41,880 nucleotides of DNA from an uncultured Nitrosospira sp. GTDB lineage: Bacteria; Nitrospirota; Nitrospiria; Nitrospirales; Nitrospiraceae. Made by a program: the position numbers and the translations under genes. Positions 24,861 to 33,303 of this stretch are shown one piece after another; within the stretch, counting starts at the first letter, position 1; every line of letters starts with the position of its first letter. The stretch lies in contig CAADGK010000068.1 in assembly GCA_900696515.1 (NCBI GenBank), forward strand, positions 1 to 41,880, written 5' to 3'. Below the pieces are notes generated by a model that ran no database searches, was not told the DNA's origin, and was given only the letters and a program-made list of their open reading frames with translations.

Positions 24861-26493
24861 TAATCACACAGACGAGCCATTTGAAGTTGCAAATGCAGTG
24901 GCTGCACCGAAAGGGCGGTGGTCGCTTCACCTTGTGTGGTTGGTGCCGATTGTCTCCGCTCTGATCGGCGGATGGATCGCGATCAAAGCTGTGCTCGAAC
25001 ATGGCCCCACGATCACCATCACCTTCAGAGCCGCAGAGGGGCTGGAACCCGGCAAGACGAAAATCAAGTACAAGAATGTCGACGTGGGAGAAGTGCGGCA
25101 GATTAGCATCAGTGAGGACCTCTCTCACGTCGTCGTGACCGCTGACATGGTCAGCAACTTCTCTGCACATCTCGTCGAAGACACACGGTTTTGGGTCGTC
25201 CGCACGCGGGTGACGGGCGGACAGGTGACGGAACTCGGCACGCTCTTCTCCGGATCGTACATCGGCCTGGATGTGGGGAAATCTTTGGCGTCGAAGCGGG
25301 ACTTTGAGGGGCTCGAGGTCCCTCCGATCATCACCGGAGATATCGCAGGCCGTCAATTTGTCCTTCGAGGGACAGACCAGGGGTCACTCGACACCGGCAC
25401 CCCCGTCTACTTTCATCGAGTGCCCGTAGGAAAGGTGTTGTCCACCGAGTTGGATACGGATGGAGCCGCTGTGGTGACACGAATCTTTGTCGCCGCGCCC
25501 CATGACCGATACGTGACCACCAACACGAGATTCTGGAACGCAAGCGGTGTGGACGTGACCGTAGACGCTGCCGGACTGAGGATGCGTACACAATCCCTGC
25601 TCTCGATCTTGGTTGGTGGCATAGCCTTTGAGACCCCGCCGAATGTCTCGGTCGCGCCGCAGGCCGCTGACAACACCAGTTTCGTGATGTACCCAGATCG
25701 AGACATGGCGATGAAACGACCCGACCAGGGGACGCTCCGATTCACGGTACATTTCACGGAATCCTTGCGAGGGCTGGCGCTCGGGGCTCCGGTTGAGCTG
25801 CACGGGCTCCCGGTCGGTGAGGTGGTAGGCATCGAGATGGACTACGACGAAAAGGCCGGGACCTATCGCTTTCCTGTTGAACTGGCACTCTACCCCGATC
25901 AATTGGCACGACACGTCCAACCTGATGATATGAAGATGGCCCACGCGGGGGCTCCCACAAGGCAGGAGCTCGATGCGCTTGTTGCTCGTGGGCTACGGGC
26001 ACAACTCACCACGGGCAGCCTCCTCACCGGACAGCTTTTCGTGGCGCTCGACTTTTTTCATGACGCAACCAAAGCATCGGTCAATTGGGGGAAAGTTCCA
26101 CCGGAACTGCCCACGACTCCGAGTAGTCTTGCGAGCCTACAGCATACCTTGTCCCACTTTGCGCAGAAGTTGGACAAGCTGCCGGTGGAGGAACTCATCG
26201 TAGATGTTCGCCGAACCCTCGGTTCCCTGCAGGCGATGCTGCGGAGCACGGATGCGTTGGCGCAGCAGCTGGACAAACAGGTTGCGCCGAAGGCTGAGGA
26301 AGCATTGCAAGAGTTGCGGCGCACGCTGCTCGCCGCAGAACGCCTTTTGGCGACCGATTCGCCCCTTCAGCAGGATGCCCGTGATGCGTTGCGTCAGCTG
26401 GGACGGGCATCCCAATCACTTCACGAACTAGCGGAATTTCTCGAACGCCACCCCGAATCCCTCATTCGGGGAAGAACAGAGGAGAGACCATGA
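24853..26493 (+). CDS. pqiB: PqiB: MCE (MlaD-like) domain lipid transport protein
   Basis: 546 residues. A transmembrane helix (about 27-47, HLVWLVPIVSALIGGWIAI) is followed by three MCE domains. They begin near ITITFRAAEGLEPGKTKIKYKNVDVGEV, FVLRGTDQGSLDTGTPVYFHRVPVGKV and FTVHFTESLRGLALGAPVELHGLPVGEV. The C-terminal ~130 residues are helical (LDKLPVEELIVDVRRTLGSLQAML...), as in the PqiB needle. It forms a periplasm-spanning tunnel for lipids between membranes. It sits between pqiA and pqiC with overlapping reading frames, a tight four-gene operon. Confidence 0.95.
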   Translation: MHDNHTDEPFEVANAVAAPKGRWSLHLVWLVPIVSALIGGWIAIKAVLEHGPTITITFRAAEGLEPGKTKIKYKNVDVGEVRQISISEDLSHVVVTADMVSNFSAHLVEDTRFWVVRTRVTGGQVTELGTLFSGSYIGLDVGKSLASKRDFEGLEVPPIITGDIAGRQFVLRGTDQGSLDTGTPVYFHRVPVGKVLSTELDTDGAAVVTRIFVAAPHDRYVTTNTRFWNASGVDVTVDAAGLRMRTQSLLSILVGGIAFETPPNVSVAPQAADNTSFVMYPDRDMAMKRPDQGTLRFTVHFTESLRGLALGAPVELHGLPVGEVVGIEMDYDEKAGTYRFPVELALYPDQLARHVQPDDMKMAHAGAPTRQELDALVARGLRAQLTTGSLLTGQLFVALDFFHDATKASVNWGKVPPELPTTPSSLASLQHTLSHFAQKLDKLPVEELIVDVRRTLGSLQAMLRSTDALAQQLDKQVAPKAEEALQELRRTLLAAERLLATDSPLQQDARDALRQLGRASQSLHELAEFLERHPESLIRGRTEERP

Positions 26494-27104
26494 TCAGCTG
26501 CCCGTCCAGACTCGCCATTGCCGGACTCGCAGGTCTTGTGTTGACGACCGGCTGCGCATCGTCCGTTACCCTCAACCACTACACGCTCAGCAGTCACACC
26601 ACCGGAGACAGTAAAACTCCCCAGACCGAGGCGTTCGCGCAGTCGGTCGGCCTGGGACCCGTTACACTGCCGGAAATGGTCGATCGCCCGCAGCTCGTCT
26701 TGCGCACAAGTGCGCATCGTGTGGTCCTCGCCGAGACGCATCGCTGGGCCGGACCGCTTAAAATAGAACTCGCGCGTGTCCTGGCCGATAACCTTGCCGC
26801 GCTGCTGGGCAGCCGGTCGATCCCCTCTTACCCTCAGCGTGGGGCAGATCACGCCGAGGTGAGGGTGTCGGTCGATGTTCAACGTTTCGAGTCGATCCTG
26901 GGGAAAACGGCAACGATCGACGCCGTCTGGACAGTACACTGGGCGAATGGAACGCAGCGAACTGACAGCGCATCCGTGCAAGAGCCGGTATCTGACGAGA
27001 GCTACGATGCCCTGGTCGCTGCTCATAGTCGTGCATTAATGACCCTCAGCCAGAACATTGCCTCGACCATTCGAGGGGGTGCTGCGCCTCACCCACTTCC
27101 CTGA
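26490..27104 (+). CDS. pqiC: PqiC-type lipoprotein of the Pqi system
   Basis: 204 residues. A lipoprotein signal ends in LVLTTGC (Cys22). The ABC-type transport auxiliary lipoprotein domain (DUF330/PqiC) follows: LNHYTLSS, VGLGPVTLPEMVDRPQLVLRTSAHRVVLAETHRWAGPLKIELARVLADNLAALLG and RVSVDVQRFE. It is the outer-membrane partner of PqiB. ATG 26490 overlaps the pqiB stop by 4 bases. Confidence 0.93.
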   Translation: MISCPSRLAIAGLAGLVLTTGCASSVTLNHYTLSSHTTGDSKTPQTEAFAQSVGLGPVTLPEMVDRPQLVLRTSAHRVVLAETHRWAGPLKIELARVLADNLAALLGSRSIPSYPQRGADHAEVRVSVDVQRFESILGKTATIDAVWTVHWANGTQRTDSASVQEPVSDESYDALVAAHSRALMTLSQNIASTIRGGAAPHPLP

Positions 27105-27168
27105 GCCGGCACCACCGATGCACGGGTAGAGGCCCAATACTCGTACGCACCGACCAAAGGAATACGAT

Positions 27169-28128
27169 ATGAACACCTTACAGTTTTTGGTGGACTACGG
27201 AGCATGGGTGCTCTTCGCCATCGTATTTTTAGAGCAGGCTGGTCTTCCTATTCCCGCGGTCCCTCTCTTAGTGACAACAGGCGCCTTAGTCGGTGCTGAT
27301 AAGATGAACGTCGGCGTGGCGGTGCTGGCTCCCCTCGTCGCCGCTGTTCTTCCCGACCTCTGCTGGTATTACTTAGGGCGCGTGAAGGGTGGCCGGGTCT
27401 TGGGGCTTCTCTGTAAGATCTCGCTTGAGCCTGACTCGTGTGTGCGAAGTTCGGAGGATATGTTCCGCCGGCATGGGACAAGCACCCTATTGATCGCAAA
27501 GTTCGTCCCCGGCTTGAGCACCATTGCTCCTCCCTTAGCCGGCATCACCGGTATGACGCTTCCGGCATTCCTACTCTATGATACGGGTGGCGCTCTCCTG
27601 TGGATCATCCTGTCCGAGGGCGTGGGCGCGCTGTTTAGCAACCAGTTGGAATCCGTCATGGCCGTCTTCGACCAGGTCGGTGGTTGGGTGCTCGCGATCG
27701 CGCTGATCGGTCTCGCCACATTTGTGGCGTACAAGTTTTATCGAAGACATCAGGTCCTGCGAGAGCACCGCATGGCCAAGATTTCTGCTGTCGAGTTAAA
27801 GAACCTGATGGATGACGGTCAGCAAGTGATTATTGTCGATGTGAGAAATCCTCTGTCGCGCAAGACAGATCCCGAAGCCATTCCTGGAGCCATCCATTTG
27901 CTGTTCGAGGAGATCGAGCATCGCCAGGACGAACTGCCGAAAAACCAAGAAATTGTGCTTTACTGCACCTGTCCCAACGACATCTCCAGCGCCCGGACGG
28001 CGCTGAAGCTAAAGAGACAGGGAGTTCAACGTGTCCGTCCGCTTGAAGGAGGACTTGATGCATGGCGGGAACGACGGTTTCCGACGGAGCGGGTAGCGCC
28101 GCGCACGGACCCGCAACATCTATCCTGA
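27169..28128 (+). CDS. DedA-family membrane protein fused to a rhodanese domain
   Basis: 319 residues. The N-terminal ~195 residues are a DedA/SNARE-associated membrane protein: LEQAGLPIPAVPLLVTTGALVG, then FRRHGTSTLLIAKFVPGLSTIAPPLAGITGM, then a final helix WVLAIALIGLATFVAY. The C-terminal part (about 205-310) is a rhodanese: ISAVELKNLM, VIIVDVRNPLSRKTDPEAIPGAIHL, active loop YCTCPNDISSA (Cys266 and Cys268), LEGGLDAWRE. DedA proteins act in lipid flipping and membrane homeostasis; the rhodanese may add a sulfur or redox function. ATG follows AAGGA. It is 64 bases beyond pqiC and may belong to that operon. Confidence 0.92.
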   Translation: MNTLQFLVDYGAWVLFAIVFLEQAGLPIPAVPLLVTTGALVGADKMNVGVAVLAPLVAAVLPDLCWYYLGRVKGGRVLGLLCKISLEPDSCVRSSEDMFRRHGTSTLLIAKFVPGLSTIAPPLAGITGMTLPAFLLYDTGGALLWIILSEGVGALFSNQLESVMAVFDQVGGWVLAIALIGLATFVAYKFYRRHQVLREHRMAKISAVELKNLMDDGQQVIIVDVRNPLSRKTDPEAIPGAIHLLFEEIEHRQDELPKNQEIVLYCTCPNDISSARTALKLKRQGVQRVRPLEGGLDAWRERRFPTERVAPRTDPQHLS

Positions 28129-28621
28129 TCAAGAATGAGTGATGGAACACGCCTCGCCTTCGCGTTGGCTCCGGCCCACTTGGGCAATCGAACCCGGCTC
28201 ACCTGCTGCGCCCTCATCAAAGGTTGGTAAACGCCCATTGAGTACATCCAGCCCAATCCCCTATAAGTGGCAATAGAGTCCGGCCACAAATACTCCTTGG
28301 ATATAGCCATCCAGTTCCCGCCGCGAACACCCGGCCGCTATCATTCGCACATACAGGACCGAGTAGCGCGAGAGTGAGGCCATCACGCTCAGCTATTCGT
28401 CCACATCTTCTGGGGATAACTTTGTTAGCAAGTCGAGTGATGAGCAAGCATCACCGCGAAGCACGGGCTGTCAAGCATGTTGCCTATTTTTTAGGCGTCC
28501 GCTGTGTCAGAAGCAGACCACCACTTGTGGTAGGGACCTGGAATCTTCCGAATGTGTCGACATGCGTCATGTGTTCAAAAGTATAGTCGACGGGAAGTGT
28601 GACAGGACGTTCGCTGTCGTC
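28129..28621. other. Intergenic stretch at the probable left edge of the mobile island
   Basis: No family-like coding frame. A weak tRNA T-arm-like string occurs on the minus strand near 28180-28190, but it does not fold properly. This is the transition from the pqi/dedA block to radC and mobilisation genes. Confidence 0.35.
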
Positions 28622-28918
28622 TCACAGCGGCCAGCCATCATCTGCGAAACTATAGAGACGGTCGTCACCGAGAATGAGATGGTCAAGCAGTCTGATACCC
28701 AGGAGTTCTCCAGCTTCGCGCAGCCGTGTGGTGAGGGTCCGATCCTCCGGACTCGGCGTGGGATCTCCGGAGGGATGATTGTGGACAGGTACGACGTGAA
28801 GTCGCGTTGATGATTGTTCAATACGAAAGGAACACCGTAAGCGAACCTTCGCTTCCGTGCGTAGTAGCCTATCGGCACAGGCATGACTGGTAACGGTCGG
28901 TCGAAGCTGCCGAGACAA
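28622..28918 (-). pseudogene. RadC-family (JAB/MPN domain) C-terminal remnant
   Basis: The frame holds the JAMM-type motif HNHPSGDPTPSPED, then LTTRLREAGELLGIRLLDHLILGDDRLYSFADDGW, the normal end of RadC-like proteins on mobile elements. RadC is usually ~160-220 residues. Here only the last ~60 are recognisable, and the upstream ~38 residues do not match. An overlapping frame (28567-28884) suggests an ancient frameshift. The fragment sits downstream of the relaxase gene in the island. Confidence 0.75.
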
Positions 28919-29055
28919 TGTACCCTCGCCTGTCAGGGCGCGGCGGCTGCCTGAGGGAGCCGAAGGTGTCGTATTCGTGTCATTGAGCAGACAACGGTCG
29001 CGGTCGATCGATCGTCTTTGCCGTTGCCTCCCTGTGTCGTCGATGACAGACCGCC

Positions 29056-30039
29056 TTACCGTTCACGATCTTTCCCTCTATCCCGCTGTACCTCCGAAGT
29101 TCGCCTTCGTCCCCCCAGATAGCGGACGAGATCCATTGCCAATTGCCGATCCTCACCTCGATCGGATCGCGCGAGCGTCTTCATGACGTGTTCGTAGTGA
29201 TGCATCACCTCACGCTGCTTCCTCGGCAGATGCGTCTGGCGTTGCTGACGATCCAGCACTTTCGCCTTTGTTATGCGATCACGGAGATGTTGTACCCTCC
29301 ACCGTTCATGCGTCGTGTGGTGAATTCGGCTCGTGGTCGTGGCCTCAATCCCATGCTCTCGTAACGCCTCCGCAAACCCCTCTCGCCAGCGTTGCAGATC
29401 AGCCTTCCTTGGATTCAAGCGAATCCCGTCAAGGCCCGCCGCTTTGACCGTGAGATGCACATGTGGATGCGGAGACGGGTTCGGATCCGGATCGGTCTCG
29501 AAGGTGTGGAGGACCATCGCGTATTGAAACCCTAAGAACTCCCGTGTCGCGAAGTCTCGGGCCGCGCGCTGCACCGATAACGGATCGGTGCGTATCGGCA
29601 TGGAAAGGACGAGATGAAAAGCATCACGCATGGTCGAGTCCACGGCGATCGGCATGCCGCCGTCGCGCCATTCGGCTTTCAGATCCGCCACGGCCTCCTT
29701 CCCGAGAATCACCTGGCCATCCTGATCCTCGATCTCGAGTTGGCCATCACGCGAAATGTAGGTGAGGTTGTTCGAGATGCCCTTGATCCCTTTCGGCGCC
29801 CTGACGAGTTTCACCGCGACTTGTGGCGCGCGGCGGACCATGGCTTGCAGTTTCTGCCGCACATTATTCGCACGAGCCTGTAGCGTGTTGAGTCTCCCAC
29901 CAGTGCTTGATGACTTGAGTGAACCAAGACGAACACGCTTGCTGGACCGTGGCCGTGGCAGGGTCTCCGTTGAGACATTGAAGAGCCGACTCCCCCACTC
30001 ATCCAGACGCTCGTCGATGTGGCTGATGGTTGGACTCAT
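29056..30039 (-). CDS. Relaxase/mobilisation nuclease (MOBP/VirD2-like)
   Basis: 327 residues. The metal-binding three-His motif is HPHVHL (His191, His193, His195). It is preceded by FQYAMVLHTFETDPDPNPSP and followed by KAAGLDGIRLNPRKADLQRWREGFAEALREHG, typical of relaxases with the VirD2 fold. A candidate catalytic Tyr is Tyr94 in NLTYISRDG. ATG 30039 overlaps the mobC-like stop by 4 bases; the frame upstream of that is the mobC region read in another frame. It should nick the transfer origin and stay bound to the 5' end of the moved strand. No coupling protein or type IV secretion genes are seen, so the element would need a helper. Confidence 0.88.
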   Translation of the reverse strand: MSPTISHIDERLDEWGSRLFNVSTETLPRPRSSKRVRLGSLKSSSTGGRLNTLQARANNVRQKLQAMVRRAPQVAVKLVRAPKGIKGISNNLTYISRDGQLEIEDQDGQVILGKEAVADLKAEWRDGGMPIAVDSTMRDAFHLVLSMPIRTDPLSVQRAARDFATREFLGFQYAMVLHTFETDPDPNPSPHPHVHLTVKAAGLDGIRLNPRKADLQRWREGFAEALREHGIEATTTSRIHHTTHERWRVQHLRDRITKAKVLDRQQRQTHLPRKQREVMHHYEHVMKTLARSDRGEDRQLAMDLVRYLGGRRRTSEVQRDRGKDRER

Positions 30040-30587
30040 TGGAGCTGCCAGCGCTCCACCGTCCCGCGTAAGACATCGGACACCTTCTTCGTATGGGCCT
30101 GAATCACGCGAGAGAGTTCGGTGATGACCTCGACCCGAAAGGATCCCCGATTTTGAGGCGCGGTATTCAAGACTTTCGCAATCTGGTTCAAGTTCCTGCC
30201 TAAGGCCAGCAGTTGCTGATTCGACCGGGCCAAGGTCTCTAATTCCGGCTCCCCCACCTGCGGCTGCCCGGTCAACTTGGTACGGACCATCGCCACCAGC
30301 CATTTCGTCGGCACATAGCCTTCTTGACCGGCCATCTTCTTCAGGGCGGCGAGCTCTGAGGTCGTCAGGTTCAATTCGATGCGAGCGGTTGCTCGCTCAC
30401 GCTTCGGGGTGACACGACTCCGAGGCGTAGGGGCCGGGGTGGCTCTCCGATCCATGGTCTGCCGAATGGCGTTCCGCAGAGCATGGCTCGGTGTGAGTCC
30501 ATGGGCCTGACACCAGGCCTGCCAGGGCGCTTTGATCTCCCCCAGATCCACCGTGACTGTGGTCGTCCGTTTCGCTCGCTGCCCCAT
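30036..30587 (-). CDS. MobC-like plasmid mobilisation (relaxosome) protein
   Basis: 183 residues. The basic N-terminal part carries RTTTVTVDLGEIKAPWQAWCQAHG and a ribbon-helix-helix-like ARIELNLTTSELAALKKMAGQEGY. The C-terminal half contains LARSNQQLLALGRNLNQIAKVLN, the MobC signature. It helps the relaxase bind and open oriT. ATG 30587 follows a GGTGAG site. It is the first gene of a two-gene mob operon, with the candidate oriT immediately upstream, the usual arrangement. Confidence 0.87.
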   Translation of the reverse strand: MGQRAKRTTTVTVDLGEIKAPWQAWCQAHGLTPSHALRNAIRQTMDRRATPAPTPRSRVTPKRERATARIELNLTTSELAALKKMAGQEGYVPTKWLVAMVRTKLTGQPQVGEPELETLARSNQQLLALGRNLNQIAKVLNTAPQNRGSFRVEVITELSRVIQAHTKKVSDVLRGTVERWQLQ

Positions 30588-30703
30588 CAACTCACCCGTA
30601 CCAGCCTCAAATCAAGATACCCAACTCCCCTCACCGACCGGTGGCTGATTCTGGTCATTGGAGGGTCAGAAAGCCTGGGCACAAGAATACGATAAACCCA
30701 TAA

Positions 30704-30761
30704 TGTAAGACAACTACGGGCTATAGCCATATCCTGCTAACCTCTTAAAATCCGTCTTACA
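30704..30761. other. Candidate origin of transfer (oriT)
   Basis: Upstream of the mobC-relaxase operon lies ATATCCTGC (30729-30737). It matches the MOBP/IncP nick consensus ATCCTG/C, predicting cleavage between 30736 and 30737. The site is enclosed by an 8-bp inverted repeat (TGTAAGAC 30704-30711 and GTCTTACA 30754-30761) and preceded by the palindrome GGCTATAGCC (30719-30728). The position and motif agree with the relaxase type; function is inferred. Confidence 0.6.
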
Positions 30762-30904
30762 CCATGCCTCCGGCAAGCGAAACATGCTGGCATGAGGAGT
30801 CGGCTGGTCCGGTTTCCAGCCATTCGGGGGTCCCGATTTGAGGGGGGAGCTCTTCCTGTTATCCTGTGACAGGGAACACCCTGTACGCTGTTGAGGTCAC
30901 AAAC

Positions 30905-31720
30905 ATGCGCATGACTGGGACACACGTTCTTCGAGGCCTTCTGGCACTCGGCATGATAAGTGGGCTCGTGGCCTGTGGCAGCTTCGCCAACTGCTTCAAT
31001 AGTGGGTTCGCCCCCGCCGCCTGTGGCGGCGGGTATAGCGAGGGCGACGTTTCCTCTCCTCCGCAGCCCACGGCCACTTCGGCGGAAGGTCGCTGGACGG
31101 GTACGACTTCTACCGACCGCACCGTCGCTGGACTCGTCCTGGAGGACGGCTCCTATTGGCTGTTCCATTCGGCAAAAAACAATCCCAATATCCTAGCTGG
31201 AATGATTCACGGAATGGGCACGTCACACTCTGGCTCCTTTGGGTCCTCGAATACGAGAGATTTTAATGTGGAAGGCGCGGGTATTCGCGCAGCGACAATG
31301 CGTGGCAGCTATGTGCCGAACAAGAGCTTTGACGGGAGGATCGCCTACTTCACTGGTGACACAGAGAACTTCACAAGTACGTACGATGGGGACTCTAAGT
31401 CGGCCCCGAATCTGACTCTGGTGACCGGGACCTATGCTGGGCTCCGTTCCGACAATCACCAGGTCACCGTGACCGTGGAATCAGTTGGAACGCTTTCCGG
31501 TCATTCGACCGATGGATGCACCGTTGCTGGGACCTTGTCTCCTGATGCGAAAGGCGATGTGTTTCATACCTCTCTGACATTCGATGATGGCTCCTGTCGC
31601 CAGGGAACCGAGACGCTCACGGGGGTCGCCTTCTACGATATCGCCACACAACGGCTGTACATTGCCGCCCTCAACCATACCCGGACCACCAGCTTTCTCT
31701 TTCTCGGCACAAAGCAGTAA
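30905..31720 (+). CDS. Lipoprotein of unknown function, beta-rich
   Basis: 271 residues. A lipoprotein signal ends in ISGLVAC (Cys24), then a Gly/Pro/Ser linker. The mature part has repeated beta-type segments: EGRWTGTTSTDRTVAGLVLEDGSYWLFHS, MIHGMGTSHSGSFGSSNTRDFNVEG, GRIAYFTGDTENFTSTYDGDS and DGCTVAGTLSPDA. ATG 30905 follows GAGGT with 7-base spacing, giving a proper lipoprotein signal, so the longer frame from 30866 is rejected. I recognise no enzyme. It is a surface or periplasmic lipoprotein carried in the island next to the oriT. Confidence 0.75.
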   Translation: MRMTGTHVLRGLLALGMISGLVACGSFANCFNSGFAPAACGGGYSEGDVSSPPQPTATSAEGRWTGTTSTDRTVAGLVLEDGSYWLFHSAKNNPNILAGMIHGMGTSHSGSFGSSNTRDFNVEGAGIRAATMRGSYVPNKSFDGRIAYFTGDTENFTSTYDGDSKSAPNLTLVTGTYAGLRSDNHQVTVTVESVGTLSGHSTDGCTVAGTLSPDAKGDVFHTSLTFDDGSCRQGTETLTGVAFYDIATQRLYIAALNHTRTTSFLFLGTKQ

Positions 31721-31763
31721 GCCTCACCGGTTCGATGTTCTGTCTTAGGGTATTTATTTTGAT

Positions 31764-31793
31764 GGGGGCATGACCTGGTCAGATCATACCCCC
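31764..31793. terminator. Hairpin between convergent genes, probable terminator
   Basis: GGGGG and CCCCC close a stem that continues with ATGA/TCAT. It lies between the lipoprotein stop (31720) and the stop of the minus-strand gene at 31811. The flank on the left is A/T-rich. Confidence 0.5.
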
Positions 31794-31810
31794 TGAAAGG
31801 ATCGACGAGA

Positions 31811-32236
31811 TTACGGAGACAGGATCTCTCGCACCGCGGTCGAGGCAAAGAAGCCCTGCTCTCGGAGCGTGGCAAACCAGGCTCTGGCAAACTCCTTCAA
31901 GTCCTGCTTCAGCGAGGACACAACGTGGGTGCGCCTGCCCGCCTCGTCATACCGATACACTTCTTGCGAAAGCCCCAGGTAGTCGTTCCGGAACGACACC
32001 GGTTCGGCTGCCGCGCCGTCGGACAGATCCGTGACCATGAACACTAGATCGCAATCACGCATCAGATCGCCGTTCTGTTCACCATACTGACAGAGGGACA
32101 CCAACCGGTGCCCGTCTCCACTGGTTCCAATCTCCTCGATCGAAAGTGGAAGGTAGCCGCGGACTGTGATCCGCACCGCGCGTGCGCCAGCGAGGAGCTC
32201 GTCAAGAAGCTTCGCGCATTCCAGATAGGTTTCCAT
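31811..32236 (-). CDS. Probable DUF6908-type protein of mobile elements
   Basis: 141 residues, acidic. Segments such as VRGYLPLSIEEIGTSGDGHRLVSLCQYGEQNGDLMRDCDLVFMV and FRNDYLGLSQEVYRYDEAGRR match my memory of the DUF6908 family found on plasmids and integrative elements. No catalytic motif is visible and the function is unknown. ATG 32236 follows AAAGGA. Its upstream leader lies within the segment duplicated at 36184. It is downstream of the 80-residue protein gene on the same strand, separated by a hairpin terminator. Confidence 0.65.
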   Translation of the reverse strand: METYLECAKLLDELLAGARAVRITVRGYLPLSIEEIGTSGDGHRLVSLCQYGEQNGDLMRDCDLVFMVTDLSDGAAAEPVSFRNDYLGLSQEVYRYDEAGRRTHVVSSLKQDLKEFARAWFATLREQGFFASTAVREILSP

Positions 32237-32261
32237 TGAATTGTTCCTTTCTTCAAATGCA

Positions 32262-32293
32262 GGAAGCCCCCGGCGCGAGGGCCGGAGGCTTCC
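32262..32293 (-). terminator. Hairpin terminator after 80-residue protein gene (copy 1)
   Basis: GGAAGCC(T/C)CCGGC arms pair around a GCGAG loop, directly after the stop at 32302 on the minus strand. The paired copy is at 36206-36237. Confidence 0.6.
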
Positions 32294-32301
32294 TGTGACG
32301 G

Positions 32302-32544
32302 TCAGCGGTCTGACCGCTCCGCGATCCAGCGTGTCGCCTGTTGGGCGACGACGATCAACGCGTCAAGGTCTGCGCCTCCGAAGGAGTCGGAATTCTTCCA
32401 GACTCCATCCTGCCCCTTGTACGAGCGGGCGACGGTCACGTTGTAGAACGGACCGTTCATGCCCTCGTTCTTCCAGATGCTCGCCTTGATGCGGCTGCAT
32501 CGGAGCGTGGTGACCGGCTGGGGTTTCTTGTCTTGAGGTGCCAT
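32302..32544 (-). CDS. 80-residue protein of unknown function (copy 1)
   Basis: It starts MAPQDKKPQPVTTLR, with the core IKASIWKNEGMNGPFYNVTVARSYKGQDGVWKNS and the C-terminal helix LIVVAQQATRWIAE. The pattern (short beta-strands with aromatic residues, then a helix) looks like a small nucleic-acid-binding fold, but that is speculation. The copy at 36247-36489 differs at only three positions (Asp/Glu, Gly/Val, Ala/Pro near residues 53-58). Both copies have a GGAG ribosome site and share the same upstream structured region, suggesting selection to keep it. Similar small proteins occur on mobile elements as far as I recall. Confidence 0.75.
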   Translation of the reverse strand: MAPQDKKPQPVTTLRCSRIKASIWKNEGMNGPFYNVTVARSYKGQDGVWKNSDSFGGADLDALIVVAQQATRWIAERSDR

Positions 32545-32643
32545 AGTGTTGTCTCCTTGAGTTAGAGTTGATGTGTTGGCCTCTCACGAAGCAGTGGAGG
32601 CCACACAGCGACGACAAAGGAGACAGAGAGGCCGTCGGCACCG

Positions 32644-32731
32644 GGCGGGCCGGTGGGCGCGAAGCGGAGGAATGCCCGTGAAAAGGAGCCGCCTCAGAGG
32701 CGGCGCGCGGGCATGATCGACGCAGCCCGCC
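32644..32731 (-). ncRNA. Nested hairpin element upstream of 80-residue protein gene (copy 1)
   Basis: Three nested helices: outer GGCGGGC (32644-32650) with GCCCGCC (32725-32731), middle ATGCCCG (32672-32678) with CGGGCAT (32708-32714), inner GCCGCCTC (32688-32695) with GAGGCGGC (32697-32704). In copy 2 the outer and middle helices are kept, while the inner helix has a different sequence that still pairs. It lies 100-190 bases before the gene start. It could be a leader RNA, small RNA or single-stranded DNA structure. Confidence 0.5.
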
Positions 32732-33020
32732 GGTGGAAAGCCAGGGCGACGGCCGGATGCCACAGGCACCGGACCTGAAACCACAAGCTGGTTCCCGCTC
32801 ATCACCAGGACAGCATTGGAGAGCAGATCCAACGGACGAGGCGAGAAGGTCCTGTTCAGAAAGGCCGAAGCGACCAAGCTCGTTCACCAAGATGGAAGCG
32901 AGTCAACGAATCGGCTTCGAGATGATCTTGAGATTGTGACGGTTATCAGCCAGCAGGCGACTATGCTCCCGGCTTTATTGGTTGCTGAACGCGGAAGAAG
33001 GCCGAACGGCCCGAGTAGGC

Positions 33021-33188
33021 GGAAGACGAAATGTTCCGTGATCACGGGGAACTCTGGAGGCTATGGGCACGTGTCGCTGCACACGATCGCTCTCAACCGA
33101 GCACGATCGGTGCTCCGGCCTTCCGAAATCTTCGCAACCGCTCGCATGGTTGACTTGCGTAGCACGATAAACGTCGCTACAGTCGACC
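33021..33188. other. Stretch between duplicated segment and brnT remnant
   Basis: No gene recognised. The plus frame 32816-33196 has no family match. Confidence 0.3.
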
Positions 33189-33302
33189 ATGCGTGATAAG
33201 CGGGTCGTGGCGATGGCTCACTCCCCGTGCGGGCACAAAGTGACGCGCATCATCTCCATGCGAAAGGCGAACCGACGCGAGCAGAGAATCTCTCAGAAGT
33301 GA
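33189..33302 (+). pseudogene. BrnT toxin C-terminal remnant
   Basis: The frame reads MRDKRVVAMAHSPCGH..., then TRIISMRKANRREQ. The latter is the conserved BrnT ending (RIISxRKAxxxE). Only 37 codons remain of a ~90-residue toxin; the catalytic N-terminal part is absent. Its stop abuts the brnA-like frame that follows, as in an intact brnT-brnA operon. Confidence 0.75.
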
Positions 33303-33303
33303 T

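Larger units (their letters stand above)
32240..33020. repeat. Island segmental duplication, copy 1 (~0.78 kb)
   Basis: This stretch and 36184-36960 align in the same orientation, nearly identical over most of their length and fading at the right end. Each contains a hairpin terminator, the 80-residue protein gene and the nested-hairpin region upstream of it. Outside these limits the sequences differ completely. Confidence 0.9.

Noticed and set aside
28160-28210. tRNA 3'-end-like string on the minus strand (GGGTTCGATTGCCC), a candidate left attachment site
   Set aside because: The T-stem does not pair with a 7-base loop, no acceptor or anticodon arm fits, and it does not complement the tRNA half at 41360.
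32363-32890. Minus-strand frame of 175 codons across the nested hairpin region (and its counterpart 36386-36910)
   Set aside because: The two copies do not preserve the same reading frame across the inner hairpin, so the region behaves as structured non-coding DNA.
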